DNA of 64,000 nt. It comes from Blastobasis lacticolella (Eukaryota > Arthropoda > Insecta > Lepidoptera > Blastobasidae). The position numbers and the translations under genes were made by a program. Under the pieces are notes generated by a model. The model ran no database searches. It was not told the DNA's origin and worked only from the letters and a program-made list of their open reading frames with translations. This document shows, piece by piece, positions 54,231 to 64,000 of this stretch (its first letter is position 1; the number at the start of each line of letters is the position of its first letter). The DNA is taken from contig LR990050.1 of assembly GCA_905147135.1 (NCBI GenBank), positions 2,616,501-2,680,500 on the forward strand, given 5' to 3'.

Positions 54231-55816
54231 TACTTTAGGGCCTGGACGAGGGAGTAATGCTCGACAAGTGCGTCTAAACGCTCGAGCTGGGTGGAGGCGT
54301 TACGCAGTTTGCGTGCCAGGACGGGGATCTCGTCAATGTTGACGGACGCAAGAATGGAGGATATGTAATGCATATCCTCCGCCAAAGAAGAGGGCGGGGG
54401 CTGGTGGCTGATGGCCTTGGGGGGGGAGGTGGTGGGGGGAGCCTTCGGCCCCGGGGCCTTGGGCGGGCCCCAAGCTGCGGCTGGAGCCGCGCTCGGGGGG
54501 GGGCCTTTGGCCTTGAGGGGGGGATAGTGGGCCACTGTCGCTGAAGGCGGCGGCGGCCTTGCACCTTTGCCCTTAGCGGGCTTCGGCGCAGAAGGATTTG
54601 CACCTTTGCCCTTAGTGGGCTTTGGTGCGGAAGTGCGGGGACGAGGGGCGCGCGGGCAACCCCTGTAGTTTGCAGTGTGGCCAGATTGGCCACAATTGCA
54701 ACAGAAGGGAGGGGTGGTGGAGTCGCGCGTACGTGCGCACTCCTTGGCAGTGTGGCCTTCGCCGCACTTGACACAGCGCGGCGGGGCCGAGCAGTTGGCC
54801 GACGCGTGGCCATAAAATTGGCAGCGATGGCACTGCCCTGGGGAACCGCGTTTATGCGGGGCCTCGACTTTGATTCCGGAGAGCCCACAGACCGTGAAGC
54901 CTCCCCGGAATATAGTCCTGGCACCGGTGGTGTTGGAAAGCACCACCAGCGCCATGGGAAATTGTTTGCCGGACCGGCTGTACATCTTGTGTACAGCCTC
55001 GGCGGGGAAATCTTTGGACTTGAGGTCCATGAGAATGGCCTCATTGGAAAGCTCGTGCGGCACTCCACGGAGTACCGCACGCACCTTACGCTCCTCAGGG
55101 AGGGCGTAGGTGTGGTAACCTATTTTATTGTGGGCTAGGAGCCTAGTAAGGCTCCTGAAGTCGTCGATCGACTCGACGTCAATCTTAACGGCTATACCCG
55201 TGTTTGAGGCACGGGTATAGCGGACGCGCTGTTCCGCGCAGAGACGGGAGACTAGCTCCCACTTGGACTTTTCCCTAAGGAAAACAGGGGGCGGGGGCTT
55301 GGCTTTAGACGGGGCAGGGGGGGCAAAACGCGCTACTGGCTTAGGGCCAGACGGCGCGGTCTCGCGAGCGGCAGCAGTCACGCTCGAGTCGGGGGACGCG
55401 GGGCTAGAGAGAACCGCGACCGCGACCGGGGCGGGCGCGGCGGCCTCGGACGAGGCCTCGGACACTGAGCGGGCGGCCCGCTTTCGGTGCCGCTTAGATT
55501 TAGCGACGAGCTCGAATCCGTCGAGCTCGGCCGCAGAGGGTGGGACGGGGGTGACGGAAAGAGTTCCCGTCACGGTGGTCGAGGACGAAGAGTCGTCCCC
55601 GGACAGAGAAGCCGCCCTCTTGCGGGAGGGCGGCGCTGAGACCTGGGACACGGAGTCCTCAAACTCCATGTCCTCAGAGGGCTCGCGGGGGGCCTGAGGG
55701 GCACTCCCCACTGACGCCAGGTAACTACGTACGACGTAGTTGTCCTGGCCTAGATTTGCTCGGAGGAGCAATTTCACCGCCTGAGCGGCGAAATCCTCCA
55801 CCGAGACCGTCGCCAT
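54230..55816 (-). CDS. Jockey-type ORF1: Gag-like protein with three zinc knuckles
   Basis: A 528-residue nucleic-acid-binding protein, frame intact. The N-terminal 180 residues are Ser/Ala/Pro-rich with a basic patch (AKSKRHRKRAARS, 105-117). A globular part (about 185-320) has the layout of the PRE_C2HC region (VRAVLRGVPHELSNEAILMD, 245-264). Three knuckles follow: C329-X2-C332-X4-H337-X4-C342, C348-X2-C351-X3-H355-X4-C360, C372-X2-C375-X4-H380-X6-C387. The tail is Pro/Ala/Lys-rich with two similar PKPxKGKGA repeats (about 396-420). It ends at TAA 54230-54232, sharing one base with the ORF2 ATG. Start chosen at the first ATG (55816); the sequence upstream is GC-rich 5' UTR. Confidence 0.93.
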   Translation of the reverse strand: MATVSVEDFAAQAVKLLLRANLGQDNYVVRSYLASVGSAPQAPREPSEDMEFEDSVSQVSAPPSRKRAASLSGDDSSSSTTVTGTLSVTPVPPSAAELDGFELVAKSKRHRKRAARSVSEASSEAAAPAPVAVAVLSSPASPDSSVTAAARETAPSGPKPVARFAPPAPSKAKPPPPVFLREKSKWELVSRLCAEQRVRYTRASNTGIAVKIDVESIDDFRSLTRLLAHNKIGYHTYALPEERKVRAVLRGVPHELSNEAILMDLKSKDFPAEAVHKMYSRSGKQFPMALVVLSNTTGARTIFRGGFTVCGLSGIKVEAPHKRGSPGQCHRCQFYGHASANCSAPPRCVKCGEGHTAKECARTRDSTTPPFCCNCGQSGHTANYRGCPRAPRPRTSAPKPTKGKGANPSAPKPAKGKGARPPPPSATVAHYPPLKAKGPPPSAAPAAAWGPPKAPGPKAPPTTSPPKAISHQPPPSSLAEDMHYISSILASVNIDEIPVLARKLRNASTQLERLDALVEHYSLVQALK

Positions 55817-56298
55817 TGGGAGGCGAGAAGAGGGACTAGAGATAGAGATGTCGACGAGGGACTGAGATACGCGGGGCGTCCTCCCTGCGCGAGGCAGGGG
55901 GGAGAGGGGAGAGGGGGTCGGTGGAGCGGCTATCCCTAATGGATATGCCGCTATCCGTCACCCTTGGGCAGGCCCAAGTGCAATGGGATCGGGACGTCCG
56001 GTTTCGTTAAGACCTGAGGGGCCTTAACAGCGCACCGGGGCAACGCTAGTTGGCTTAGTTGTCACCGTTAAGTATCCACCAACTCAACGCGGCAGAAACG
56101 CAGCTTTGTGTTACCAACGAATCGGTAACAAGAAACTACGTCTCTGAATGAACGTAACTATAATTCGTTACGCTCAGCGGGACGCGGGCTCGCAACGCGA
56201 AGTGAACGCGCGCGAAAACTTGCGAAATACGTAAGCAAAACGGAAGCGAGCTGGCAACGAGCGACGCGGGGGTGCGCTACGAAGCCAAAACGGATACA
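55817..56298 (-). promoter_or_regulatory. 5' UTR of the Jockey-type element
   Basis: About 480 bp of GC-rich non-coding DNA between the inferred 5' end (56298) and the ORF1 ATG. Jockey-group elements carry an internal promoter here; no specific motif was identified. Confidence 0.55.
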
Positions 56299-56340
56299 CC
56301 CTTTGGGTGACAGTGAGCGTTCTTATAAGGTCCACAGTGA
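56299..56340 (-). mobile_element. RTE-type LINE, 5' remnant beyond the Jockey-type insertion
   Basis: The minus strand encodes LIRTLTVTQR, which joins in sense to QRALEGAIL at 45786 once the Jockey-type element and one copy of its target duplication are removed. This is the 5'-truncated start of the RTE-type fragment. Confidence 0.75.
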
Positions 56341-56420
56341 GCGGCAGTTGGTCTACTGTAATTACCAGATCTGCCAAATCCTGGATCAGGGTCAAGGCGA
56401 AGCCCGGGTTAAATATCATT
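56341..56420 (+). mobile_element. SINE family A, 3' part of the split copy
   Basis: GAGCGGCAGTTGGTCTACTG, TAATTACCAGATCTGCCAAA and TCCTGGATCAGGGTCAAGGC complete the SINE begun at 45170. The end (CGAAGCCCGGGTTAAATATC) then runs into TATTAT. Confidence 0.78.
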
Positions 56421-56795
56421 ATTATATATCAAATTCATCCTTATCTCAACAACACCTCCACTATTCCACCATCCCGTGTCTTTGTCAATGAGTGCTAACA
56501 GGAGTTCGAAGTTCCACTAGATGGCGCCACTGCTGAGTAAAGTCCGTCCTCAAAATACTACTAACTACACTAATCTGACAGTTGGGTTTTACAAGGGACA
56601 TTGGGACAAGTATTTGATAGTGGCGTCTACTGGTGAGCACAAAAAGTGTTTTTTTCGTTCGAGTTTGTGGATGGAAAAGGTTAATGATTTAGCCAATAGA
56701 ATAGAATAGAATAGAATAGAATAATAATTTATTCGACATTTACATTTTTACTACATAGCGCTCCAATCGAGGCCTTCTGTTGCCTTCATGAACTT
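56421..56795. other. Spacer with AGAAT pentanucleotide repeat
   Basis: At about 56696-56724 AGAAT is repeated five times or more, followed by an AATTTATT LINE-tail-like phrase. No gene. Confidence 0.55.
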
Positions 56796-56969
56796 CTGGC
56801 TCTTGCTATCATCATATCAGCCAGAAGACGCCCACTGCTGGGCGTAGGCCTCCCCCAGAGATCTCCACAAAGACCGGTCCTGTGCTTTCCGCATCCAGCT
56901 GGTACCTGCGATCCTTACCAGGTCGTCGGCCCACCTTGTAGGACGACTACCCACGCTGGCTCTTGCTAT
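56796..56969 (-). mobile_element. RTE-type LINE tail (family C) with up to 14-bp TSD
   Basis: CTGGCTCTTGCTAT at 56796-56809 and 56956-56969 flanks about 146 bp of the family C end (GACGCCCACTGCTGGGCGTA, CTCCACAAAGACCGGTCCTG). The first bases of the right copy could belong to the element, so the true duplication may be 11-14 bp. Confidence 0.85.
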
Positions 56970-59450
56970 ATCCCCTTTATAATATACTTTCAGTTATTAA
57001 CGACACGAATTCTTTCAATTAAATAGGTATAAATACTCGATGTCACGGAACCCTGAATTATTGTAAAATTATTGAGTTCTTCCAGTGGATTTGTTACTTT
57101 CTGAACGCTTCATGAGTCTACGTAAAGTTTGATCAACAAATTGCTTTGAAGTTTTTATTTGAGAAGTTTCGTTCTTCGGAGCAAACACTGCGACATTTAT
57201 TTATTTTACTTTGACAAAAAAAACTTTGAATTATTAATGCGAGTAAAATGGAGGTTATTACGATTTTATCGGTATGTACTTAGATATAAAAAGCAATATA
57301 TTATAAGTATAGATATAATTTTATTATATTGTTTCACCAAGCAACAAATTCCAGTCATGAATATAATATTTCTCCTGATTAAGTATACTATACTTGTGTA
57401 TACTATTTTTGTAACAGATTTGAAACGATGCAATACTAATAAAAATAAAAACCCTAAAATTAACCTAATCGACAGAAAAACTTTGGTTAACCGAAGAGTC
57501 ATGCTTGTTTGGTTAGGTAACATACCCGACCTTAGCGCAGGGTCTGCCGCGTGACCTTGCCACGATCGATACCACCATACCACCACCGCAATACGGCGGG
57601 GACGAGTGCAGGTGACACCCTGGCTTTGACTCACTTTTGAAGTATTTGGAAAAAAAAGTCATTTTAGATCTAAATAAAATGTATGTTTATAAGGTCGCAT
57701 AAGCTGTGCTACTATTTATTTTCGTATTTGGATCGATGTTTATAGTAGGTATCTGCACCGCACTGTAGATGCAAATACAGGCATATTTAGTTAGATTAGT
57801 CACAACATTTCTGTTGATATACAAAGTATGATTGTGTGTGGACATGTATGCACATACACACACACACACACACATAATCATACGTACAGTATAACAGTTT
57901 TTTTTATGCCACTACAGCAACATTCACGATGTTTAGTGCATCTTTAGCCAACAGCAGTTTGCTAGAAGAAGGTTTAGGGGCATTGGTGTCCCTTATGCTC
58001 AAAGGACTCGCCCTTTAAATAATAAGGTTAAATTAGTTTCTAGCATGTTTTAAAACCGTTTAACAACTGCACTATAGTGCAACGGAATATGGTTCTTAAG
58101 GTGGTCATGTACTTATGCTGTTGCAATGTACTTACCAACTGCTAAAAGCCGTTCTTCCCTTACCTTCACACACTTCTATTGCAATGGCCACCAACATACT
58201 ATCGCGTATTTCAAGCAATCTAAGCCTTTTTTATTACTTTAAAATATAACTTCATTTTCATGCAAGCATGATACATGAGCCTGCTTGATGTTTGTCAGAC
58301 GGCAGTCACGTATCACACATCAAAAACATGAACTCGTACGCGAGCATTACGAGGGCACGTACTCGTTCATATTTCGTTTTTGAATAATTTTTCTCTGATG
58401 TTCAAAGAAGAAAGTGTTAGTGTTCAGTCTCCGTGAAAAACAATTAGTTTTACATGTTTTATGCCCCTTCCAAAATACTGTTATAAAACTTACTGGGAAA
58501 ACTTGAAAAAATAATTAAAAGACCAAACTATCAAGCTATAGGAAAGCGAAAACTATAGTCACAGCATCTGCCAAAAAAGTTTCTTCACAAATGTACATTT
58601 TTTCGTATATACTTTGTAAGAGCCAGTGACTATGGCACAGACATGTCAGATTAAAAGAAAATGTTTTCATGACTTTGGCATTCAAAGAAATTGATTGCTC
58701 TATGGTCCAATTTCTTTGGTGGCATTGCTAAGATCCCTTTCCCGCGCTAAAGCTTACTTGTCGAGATCTAAGAAGCTCATTTTGACAGGTGTCATGATTT
58801 CTGTGTGTCCACGACATAATCTTTATTTTTTTTAGAACGCGACAGAGGAAAGATCCTGATAACTATAATACAAATGAAAACTATACAGTAACTGATAATG
58901 AAGACCATCTGACAATCTTTGATTATACATATATACCTGACACTGTTTTCAAAACTGGTAGGCAGATCAGGTGGTCTAAAAAGGCCGCATTAGCGTTTCA
59001 TATTATTATTCAATTTAATTCAATTCAATTCAACTCAAAATTTCTTTATTGATTAGGACGTTAAATATCTCTTTCAATCGTCAAAAAGGAGGGGGGTAGG
59101 AAAGTAGGAAGGAAACACACAGTGACACGCTGACCGCCCTAAGGCCGTAGATAAACGTATCCCTCGCCAACCACAACCGAACCGGGCTCGACAATGCCAG
59201 ACAAAGCCGGAACGCTATATTATATTATATACTCGTAGGTATGTCTAGTATAATTAAGAAAAACCACCTAAAACTACAGCAAGAGTAAGCCAGTCCACCA
59301 AGGTAGCACCCGTTCACGAGTATAACGCAGGGCCCAGCCATCGTCCAATTCAACCATATTTGAGGGAAAAGAGCGACCCGGCCCCCACGCCACCGCCAGA
59401 CAGACTTTTAAGTGAGCGTGCATCACACATGCTGCATGATTATTATATAT
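56970..59450. other. Gene-free stretch
   Basis: No gene supported; the 131- and 122-codon frames around 57159-57634 overlap on opposite strands and lack motifs. A CA dinucleotide run is at 57854-57875. At 59035-59110 a LINE-tail-like phrase (AAAATTTCTTTATTGATTAG, GGAGGGGGGTAGGAAAG). The GC-rich 59130-59420 part looks like an unplaced dispersed repeat. Confidence 0.45.
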
Positions 59451-59451
59451 T

Positions 59452-59655
59452 ACTAGTGGACCCGACAGACGTTGTCCTGTCTACACGTCTTTAATTTGAA
59501 AATTTCAAACTTTTTTTACAAAATTGTGAATCTAAACCATTCCCAGATCCCCTTGAACACACACAAAAAATTTCATCAAAATCGGTCCAGTCGTTTGAGA
59601 GAAGTTCAGTGACATACACACTCACAGAAGAATTATATATATAAAGAAGATAAGT
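59452..59655 (+). repeat. Dispersed repeat of CCCGACAGACGTTGTCCTGT type
   Basis: Starts ACTAGTGGACCCGACAGACG and ends with TTTCATCAAAATCGGTCCAG, CATACACACTCACAGAAGAA and a TATATATAAAG tail. This start/end pattern is typical of arthropod interspersed repeats. Confidence 0.65.
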
Positions 59656-59656
59656 T

Positions 59657-59709
59657 ATAAGTTTGTGGCACTCTAATATTATATTCATATTAGAGTGCCA
59701 CAAACTTAT
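59657..59709. repeat. Perfect palindrome, 23-bp arms
   Basis: Arms 59657-59679 and 59687-59709 (core GTTTGTGGCACTCTAATAT) are exact reverse complements with a 7-base spacer. The right arm continues into a dispersed repeat also present at 8740-8800, while the left arm does not. Confidence 0.93.
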
Positions 59710-61725
59710 CTGATCCGGTGGCTAATACTGAAACTAAATGACGCCATTTTGAATTGTCATGTCAATGTCAAAAACAGCGACGCTACAGACAAGTTTGTGA
59801 CAAATTAATATGAATCACATTATGAAACACTAGTGTGGCCTTTTTAGACCCCCAGTGGCCAACAACGAGAGAAAGCCTATGCAGTTGACTGAAGGTAAAA
59901 CACCATAAATTGTTGCCTTTTATACAAACAATAACAAATAAAACCTTACAACTGCAAATACAACAAGAGAAAAAAATAGAAAAACAGAGCCATTAAAGAG
60001 AACATTTAAAGTTGAAAAAAATATCAATGGCTGCCTGGTATAAAACCGCAATCGCAAAAATGAAATTTTATAAGAGAAGGGATTTAATGAAATATGGAAT
60101 AATTCGAAAAGTATGGAGATCCATACTTTGACGAAAAAATTTACATTATAATTCATATCTACATACTCCTATCAAGAAATGAATTACATGTCAAATTGTT
60201 CTTTGTTTTTTACTTAGTCATCATCATCATCCGAGCGATCAATCCCGGCTACTGCCAGGGTCGCTTTCCTGCGCTGCTTTCTCCGCTTTGCCCGATGTTC
60301 GTTATTTTTTACTTGATGTACTTAATATACCAATTTAATATGAGATTTATCTAATATACAGAAAAAAGTGAAACCCTATTGCTGTATTTTGTGATATCAA
60401 GTCTTTCCCGTAACCATTCTTTGCCCCATTGTTCCACTAAAGAAAATATGAACTTTGAAACAGCTATAATATTTACAATATTCCGTGTTATGAAGGATAC
60501 ACGGTTCATACTGTTATTAAATATTGTGTTCTTATTCTTTGTAATTATTGTTCGCATACAGAACAGAACAGTATTGTTGTTTATATTTTATATATTTTTT
60601 TAGATTGAAATATTGAGTCATTTATTTATCAAAATAAAATGAAGGTTTGGTAGTGTCTGAAGCGTAAGGTACTCCAAATTCGGCGAAAATCCCGATTAAA
60701 ATTTACTGGTGTAATAAATCCTGAGTGCTCGTTGAGGATAAACGAAATTTGTAAAAATTAAGAAGCACGATATAACTCACTGAGTTATGAGCGTTGTGGC
60801 ATAATATCTGCAATATCTAAAGAATAAGTACTAAAAGTAGATAAATTACAGCATTTAATCTTCTTAAAAAAATATTATTGCGCATCATATTGTGTGTATT
60901 GTGTATGTATATTTTTTTTATGTATGAGTGTATATATTTGCTACCCATGTACCTACAGTAATGTTTTGTGCGAATCAGCTCACACATTTTATTCAATAAC
61001 ATCTTAGGAAAAAACTTGGAAGAACGGGATAATGTACATTGTGTTTGGGATAATCACCAATTTGCATTTAAATAACCTAAAAAAACTGAGAAGGTGTATT
61101 ATGGTCTGTAGATATCGAATCAGACTCAACCCGAAAATTGGGCAATAATCCAATACGGCTTTATGTCCGGCAGCCATCGATATTTTTATTTACCGTTCTC
61201 CAGCAGCTCAGGTGGAGGTTTATTTAAGTTACATGGCAAAGAAATTCTATTGCGCTTTTTAAGTTTAAAAGTGTACTTTCCCTTTTCAAATATTTGTCAA
61301 AAATCCGGGATACTATTACAACACAAGTACTATTTACCTTAAAACCTTGCTTAGCCAGTTACCACAATTGAACAGAGTATTCCCGAAACAATATCCATTT
61401 GAATGCTTACGAATAGTACTTTGTTATTATTTAATGTTACTTCCCGGCTCGCTTGAGTAAATCACAATAATACCTCCGACAATAATTATTGTGTGGTAAA
61501 ATACGTCTTTATCTGTAAGAAAGCAACAATAGCCCCGAAATAAGGAGCTCACGTATAACACTCGACGGAAAAAAGCCTCTTTGAAACGCTACAGAACGTA
61601 ATACCGACGAATCTGGAAAGTAATATTGTTCACGTTCCTTTTGTTTTAGAGTTAACGAAAAACCTTAGCGGAAATAATTTGTTGCCGTCTGCGGATTCGC
61701 TTGCGTAGTAGGTATTATAAAATTA
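59710..61725. other. Gene-free AT-rich stretch
   Basis: No gene supported. At 60220-60310 a CATCATCATC-started copy of the CCAGGGTCGCTTTCC repeat (also near 1431 and 7222). The remaining frames of 60-78 codons are chance. Confidence 0.45.
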
Positions 61726-62005
61726 ATAATCTTGGCGTTAATGGTGCCGCCTTGAGCATGATGCAGAATTTGGCAGATCAGCTAATTATAGTAATTATAG
61801 TGGAGCGACTGCCATCTGACCTCCGTCGCCCTGCTATCGGGGGAATCTGACCAGATTGGATAATTATTACACATTCAGTCGTCAGAATGTGCAGGTTTTC
61901 CCTACATTATGAAGAAAAGAGTCATTATTACATGGCGGCAGTCGGATTCGAACCCAGTACCTACCTCTCGACTCGGATACCTTAACCACTAGGCCACTGG
62001 CACGG
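61726..62005 (-). mobile_element. SINE family A, full-length minus copy
   Basis: Complement of the family: ATCTTGGCGTTAATGGTGCC, GAGCGACTGCCATCTGACCT, TCTGACCAGATTGGATAATT, GTCGGATTCGAACCCAGTAC (B box complement) and CTTAACCACTAGGCCACTGG (A box complement). Confidence 0.87.
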
Positions 62006-63524
62006 AACCCTTTTAGTGGTCGGCCCACGAGCTGAATTTCGATGAAAAACTGCAAATCGATGTACAAGCTAGCTGTATGGCACACGTGCAACTAGATGCC
62101 CAAGCACGTGTATTTGCACGCAGATCTAAAAATATTTCCGTCACGTAAATATTTTATTGTATGGAAATAAAATATTATTTCTCTCCAAGCTATGGAGTAG
62201 GGAATCAAATGAAAGGGCTTTTCGACTCTAAGAATATCCACCACATATATTATTACATTTAAGCAATTTATTGTAAATTAAAACAAAAATAATTTTCAAA
62301 TCATCCCAGGTTTGGGATCCTCCAGATAGGATACAGCTTAATTATTTTTTGTAAAGTATCCCCAAATGACGTATACGATTTTATGATACGTAAAATATTC
62401 ATGTCTAACCTCTAGAATACATTACATACACGTACATTTAACAGGATATTTTTAAAATTGTTCTATTCCAATTGGAGAAAGTTGCATAGCCGAAATAGTG
62501 AGTGGAGTGCTCACAAGGGGTTTGGATCGAATCTTCTAAAGCAGAAACTTTGACTTCGGAATTTTATTCGGGCTAGTTAGGAGACAAAAATATACTAGAA
62601 GGTGAGTCCTGCCTGAGGCACAGACGATTTTAAAGTACTCTATGCCTACGGCGAGGGGCACATAGAAGTTTATTCCTTTTTCATCCCTTTTCTTCATAAA
62701 GCCTCAAGTTCCTGAATAATTTTGGGTAACTCATGCAGTTAATTATTAATTTATTAGTGTAAAATATCTATTGCTACTTTTAACTTTTAGTGTATTTATT
62801 ATTTATTTATTTTTATAAATTTGATTGTGGTTGAATAAGCTTATGTGTAATCTTTACTTGTAAGTAATCTTCCTGCACCGCATACCTTTTGTCAATTGTT
62901 ATCTCTCCTGGTAGACTGGTAGATAATGCTATTTTAGCTTTAAGTCCGCCAATGTACTGTTTGTGCATGAAGTATAAATAAATAAATAAATAAGTTCTCG
63001 TTTTTAGGTTTTTAATATATAGTACAACATAAAAACAAATTCAGTCTCAAGTATAAATTGCACAATGTTTGCTTGGCACACTTTTTCAAATTCAAAACCA
63101 TTTACCAGCTCTCGGAATACAATGCTCTAACTGCTCTACATTGGAATAAAGAAAAATATGGAATAAATTTGTATGTATTTAGAACATGTAGGATCTAAAT
63201 CGTGTGTAGTGTAGTATAAAATATATATTTAACATTTTTTATATGGTGTGCGGCCTTGAGCCTTTCTATTATTCTTCATCACCCTACGCAGGGTGACACC
63301 CTCATATGACTGTACCATTGCTACAACACTATGGCAACTACAAGTCCACGTGGCAAGCATATTTAACATACCATTTGCAAAGTGGTAATATTTAGAAGAT
63401 TATCGTGTATTAAATCTATACAATCCCTAAAAGCTTTTGTTTGAGAACAAAGGATTCTTGAACTGAATACCGATATTATTGTGGCCAATAATGGCTTTGT
63501 ATAAAAATTTAAAAAATATTTTGT
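62006..63524. other. Gene-free AT-rich stretch
   Basis: No gene supported. An (AAAT)n run near 62978-62992 follows CATGAAGTATAAATAAATAA, a LINE-tail-like end. Confidence 0.45.
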
Positions 63525-63792
63525 GAATGTCATCATCACATCACAGCCCGTTACAGTCCACTGCAGGACTTAGGGCCTCTCCCACGAAAGGGGAGGTTAT
63601 TGCCATAATCTCCACGCTTGGCAGGCGGGTTGGAGATCGCAGTGTTTAAATATAACAATGGAAAATGCTGCTGCCCATTTTCCAGACTACGAAGACTCTC
63701 GATCTTTTGCCTCGAAAACATTAGTCGCCTTGTACGATGGGTGTAAGGGGTTGGTGCTATTCTACTCTGCCGGACACCACACGGCAGAATGT
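63525..63792 (-). mobile_element. Family D LINE tail, copy 3
   Basis: Very similar to the 16.1-kb copy (CAGTCCACTGCAGGACTTAG, GGCAGGCGGGTTGGAGATCG, TTGGTGCTATTCTACTCTGC), with a small deletion at ACACCCATGAG. Short possible target duplication GAATGT at 63525-63530 and 63787-63792. The minus frame stays open as in the 16.1-kb copy. Confidence 0.78.
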
Positions 63793-64000
63793 GAATCAAA
63801 CTAATCTTGAATACCTTTTTAATACACAAAATGTTATCTACTAATTTTTGTTAGATAGGGCCTTAGATCAGAGCCTACAGATAAAGAAAAATAAATGTCA
63901 CAACAGACGCTATTTTTGGTTACAAACAAGCTTACGGCCTGGCTGGTAATACTATTTTTATTTTTCACTAGTTGACACGGCGCGATTTCGTTCGCGTGTT
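63793..64000. other. Window end with repeat scraps
   Basis: A short family E tail scrap (ACAAACAAGCTTACGGCCTG, near 63922) is followed by the start of a CGACTTCGTT-type repeat (CTAGTTGACACGGCGCGATT) running off the window end. Confidence 0.6.

Larger units (their letters stand above)
45787..56298 (-). mobile_element. Jockey-type LINE, full span including nested R1-type element
   Basis: Poly(A) of 22 (T run 45787-45808) marks the 3' end. CCCTTTGGG(T) occurs immediately outside both ends (45778-45787 and 56299-56308) as a 9-10 bp target duplication. This fixes the 5' end at about 56298. Order on the minus strand: 5' UTR (about 480 bp), ORF1, ORF2 endonuclease part, [R1-type insertion], ORF2 RT part, 3' UTR (about 250 bp). 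GC content is far above the flanks. Confidence 0.9.

Noticed and set aside
57159..57634. 131-codon plus and 122-codon minus frames
   Set aside because: Overlapping on opposite strands in AT-rich DNA, Ile/Tyr/Lys-rich, no recognisable domain.
1..64000. CRISPR arrays, bacterial operons, ribosome binding sites, rRNA genes
   Set aside because: None present; the sequence is a eukaryotic nuclear genome and no such structures were seen.

Overview
The window is nuclear DNA of an insect, most probably a moth or butterfly. The background is AT-rich and intergenic or intronic. It is packed with tRNA-headed SINEs, 5'-truncated LINE tails ending in CAT/ATG microsatellites and short foldback elements, a mix I recognise from lepidopteran genomes. 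I found no host protein gene I would defend; one unidentified 140-codon frame (12.6-13.0 kb, minus) is the only candidate exon. The window is therefore mainly a record of transposition.

Layout. 0-5 kb: AT-rich DNA with two foldbacks, a SINE-like repeat and a 255-bp tandem duplication. 5.3-6.0 kb: decayed plus-strand LINE copy. 6-28 kb: dispersed repeats (SINE families A and B, LINE tails C, D, E and F, CCCTAC-rich tract, cluster of near-perfect palindromes at 20.3-20.7 kb). 25.84-27.04 kb: a 1.2-kb non-autonomous DNA transposon with TTAA duplications and 14-bp perfect terminal repeats (piggyBac-type). 28.5-32.7 kb: a TIR element with TA duplications, split by a nearly complete CR1/Jockey-group LINE. 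35.3-36.1 kb: an internally deleted minus-strand copy related to that LINE. 37.4-38.4 kb: a second LINE family with a YADD motif, broken by another insertion. 39-45 kb: SINEs and LINE tails.

The centrepiece is 45.17-56.42 kb, four retroelements nested inside each other. A plus-strand tRNA-SINE (family A) is split by a minus-strand RTE-type LINE 3' end. That is split by a minus-strand Jockey-type LINE (45,787-56,298) with a poly(A) tail and a 9-10 bp target duplication. The Jockey-type ORF2 is in turn interrupted by an R1-clade LINE (about 48.03-53.6 kb) whose ORF1 (510 aa) and ORF2 (1028 aa) are both fully open. The nested block is GC-rich against its surroundings. From 57 to 64 kb there are scattered repeat tails, one more palindrome, one more SINE and a family D tail.

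How the parts work together: in each LINE, ORF1 encodes an RNA-binding zinc-knuckle protein and ORF2 an APE-type endonuclease plus reverse transcriptase. The SINEs and tail-only repeats carry no coding capacity and must depend on such enzymes. Family F repeats share their 3' end with one LINE family, which fits that dependence.
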